DNA of 61,616 bases from Alicyclobacillaceae bacterium I2511 (GTDB lineage: Bacteria > Bacillota > Bacilli > Alicyclobacillales > Alicyclobacillaceae). Positions 61,453 to 61,616 of this stretch are shown in pieces. Where the stretch lies: positions 1-61,616 of the forward strand of contig QXHL01000017.1 of the NCBI GenBank assembly GCA_003584005.1, written 5' to 3'. Positions within the stretch are counted from its first letter, which is position 1; each line of letters begins with the position of its first letter. The notes under the pieces were generated by a model that searched no databases, was not told where the DNA came from, and saw only the letters and a program-made list of their open reading frames with translations. Position numbers and translations under genes: made by a program.

Positions 61453-61616
61453 TCATGTTGGATGGAGGATCTCCCACATTATGGTTAGGTCCTCAAGTCG
61501 ACGGAGTCCTTTCCAAAGGACTTTCAGACCCGGATTACCGTCATGTGCACGCCCTAGAAAACCGCCGAGCTTTGCAATCCACAGTACTGCGGTTTGCAAG
61601 TTTGGTGGGTGTTCGG
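61453..61616 (-). CDS. IS4-family transposase, C-terminal part (cut by window edge)
   Basis: An open minus-strand frame runs in from the right edge for 54 codons to TGA at 61453-61455. It reads LQTAVLWIAKLGGFLGRAHD and NPGLKVLWKGLRRLEDL, the conserved C-terminal end of IS4/Tn5-like DDE transposases (usual form WLARLGGFLGRKGDGEPG). The left element end is expected between 61432 and 61452. Whether the gene is intact cannot be seen. Confidence 0.85.
   Translation of the reverse strand, partial: EHPPNLQTAVLWIAKLGGFLGRAHDGNPGLKVLWKGLRRLEDLTIMWEILHPT

Noticed and set aside
1-61616. tRNA genes, rRNA genes or CRISPR arrays
   Set aside because: None seen: no tRNA cloverleaf pattern, no rRNA conserved segments and no regularly spaced repeat-spacer series were found by reading.

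Overview
The window looks like chromosomal DNA of a Gram-positive, low-to-mid GC Bacillota. Shine-Dalgarno sites are strong, many genes start with TTG or GTG, and Bacillus-type signals occur: a PhoP box, a GlnR/TnrA box and a tandem glycine riboswitch. A secreted G1 glutamic peptidase and acetone carboxylase fit an acid-tolerant heterotroph of the Alicyclobacillaceae type. That placement is inference; no rRNA gene is present.

Layout. 1-1400: end of a fixC-fixX electron-transfer locus and a DUF1641 protein. 1483-2670: fabV. 2881-10380: acetone carboxylase acxABC behind a sigma-54 promoter with upstream palindromes, and a convergent AcoR/AcxR-type sigma-54 activator. 10692-15196: PAP2 phosphatase, a large ABC-2-like membrane protein preceded by the remnant of its ATPase, and a YqjM-type ene-reductase. 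15874-19299: NCS1 permease, class V aminotransferase, acyl-CoA thioesterase. 19624-21199: a phosphate-type MFS symporter behind a PhoP-box promoter. 21280-26426: a sulfur-flavoured group (TDT exporter, CysL-like LysR regulator, two-domain disulfide oxidoreductase with a CsoR/CstR-like operator, TauE exporter) plus the G1 peptidase. 26617-37945: aldo-keto reductase, LacI regulator, GH39 glycosidase, a five-gene Opp-type importer and an MFS protein, with a clear LacI operator. 38142-45257: B12/radical SAM protein, PepC, QueC, and a tungstate/molybdate ABC importer. 45285-51423 (minus strand): gcvT-gcvPA-gcvPB-sdaAA-sdaAB under a glycine riboswitch, a route from glycine via serine to pyruvate. 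51673-58427: ACS-type MFS, UppP, RlmI-type methyltransferase, Amt transporter with a GlnR/TnrA box, and a glutamine synthetase. 58672-61213: DUF294 nucleotidyltransferase, DnaQ-like exonuclease, a hidden glutaredoxin and a Fur-family regulator. The right edge cuts an IS4-type transposase.

The most notable item is at 60489-60740: a complete glutaredoxin reading frame whose CPYC motif has TGA in place of the first cysteine codon, followed at a suitable distance by an 8-bp stem with a GGG loop. This is best read as a selenocysteine-containing (UPYC) glutaredoxin that ordinary ORF calling misses. It converges with the Fur-family gene on a perfect 26-bp palindrome that encodes the last residues (LHWN) of both proteins.
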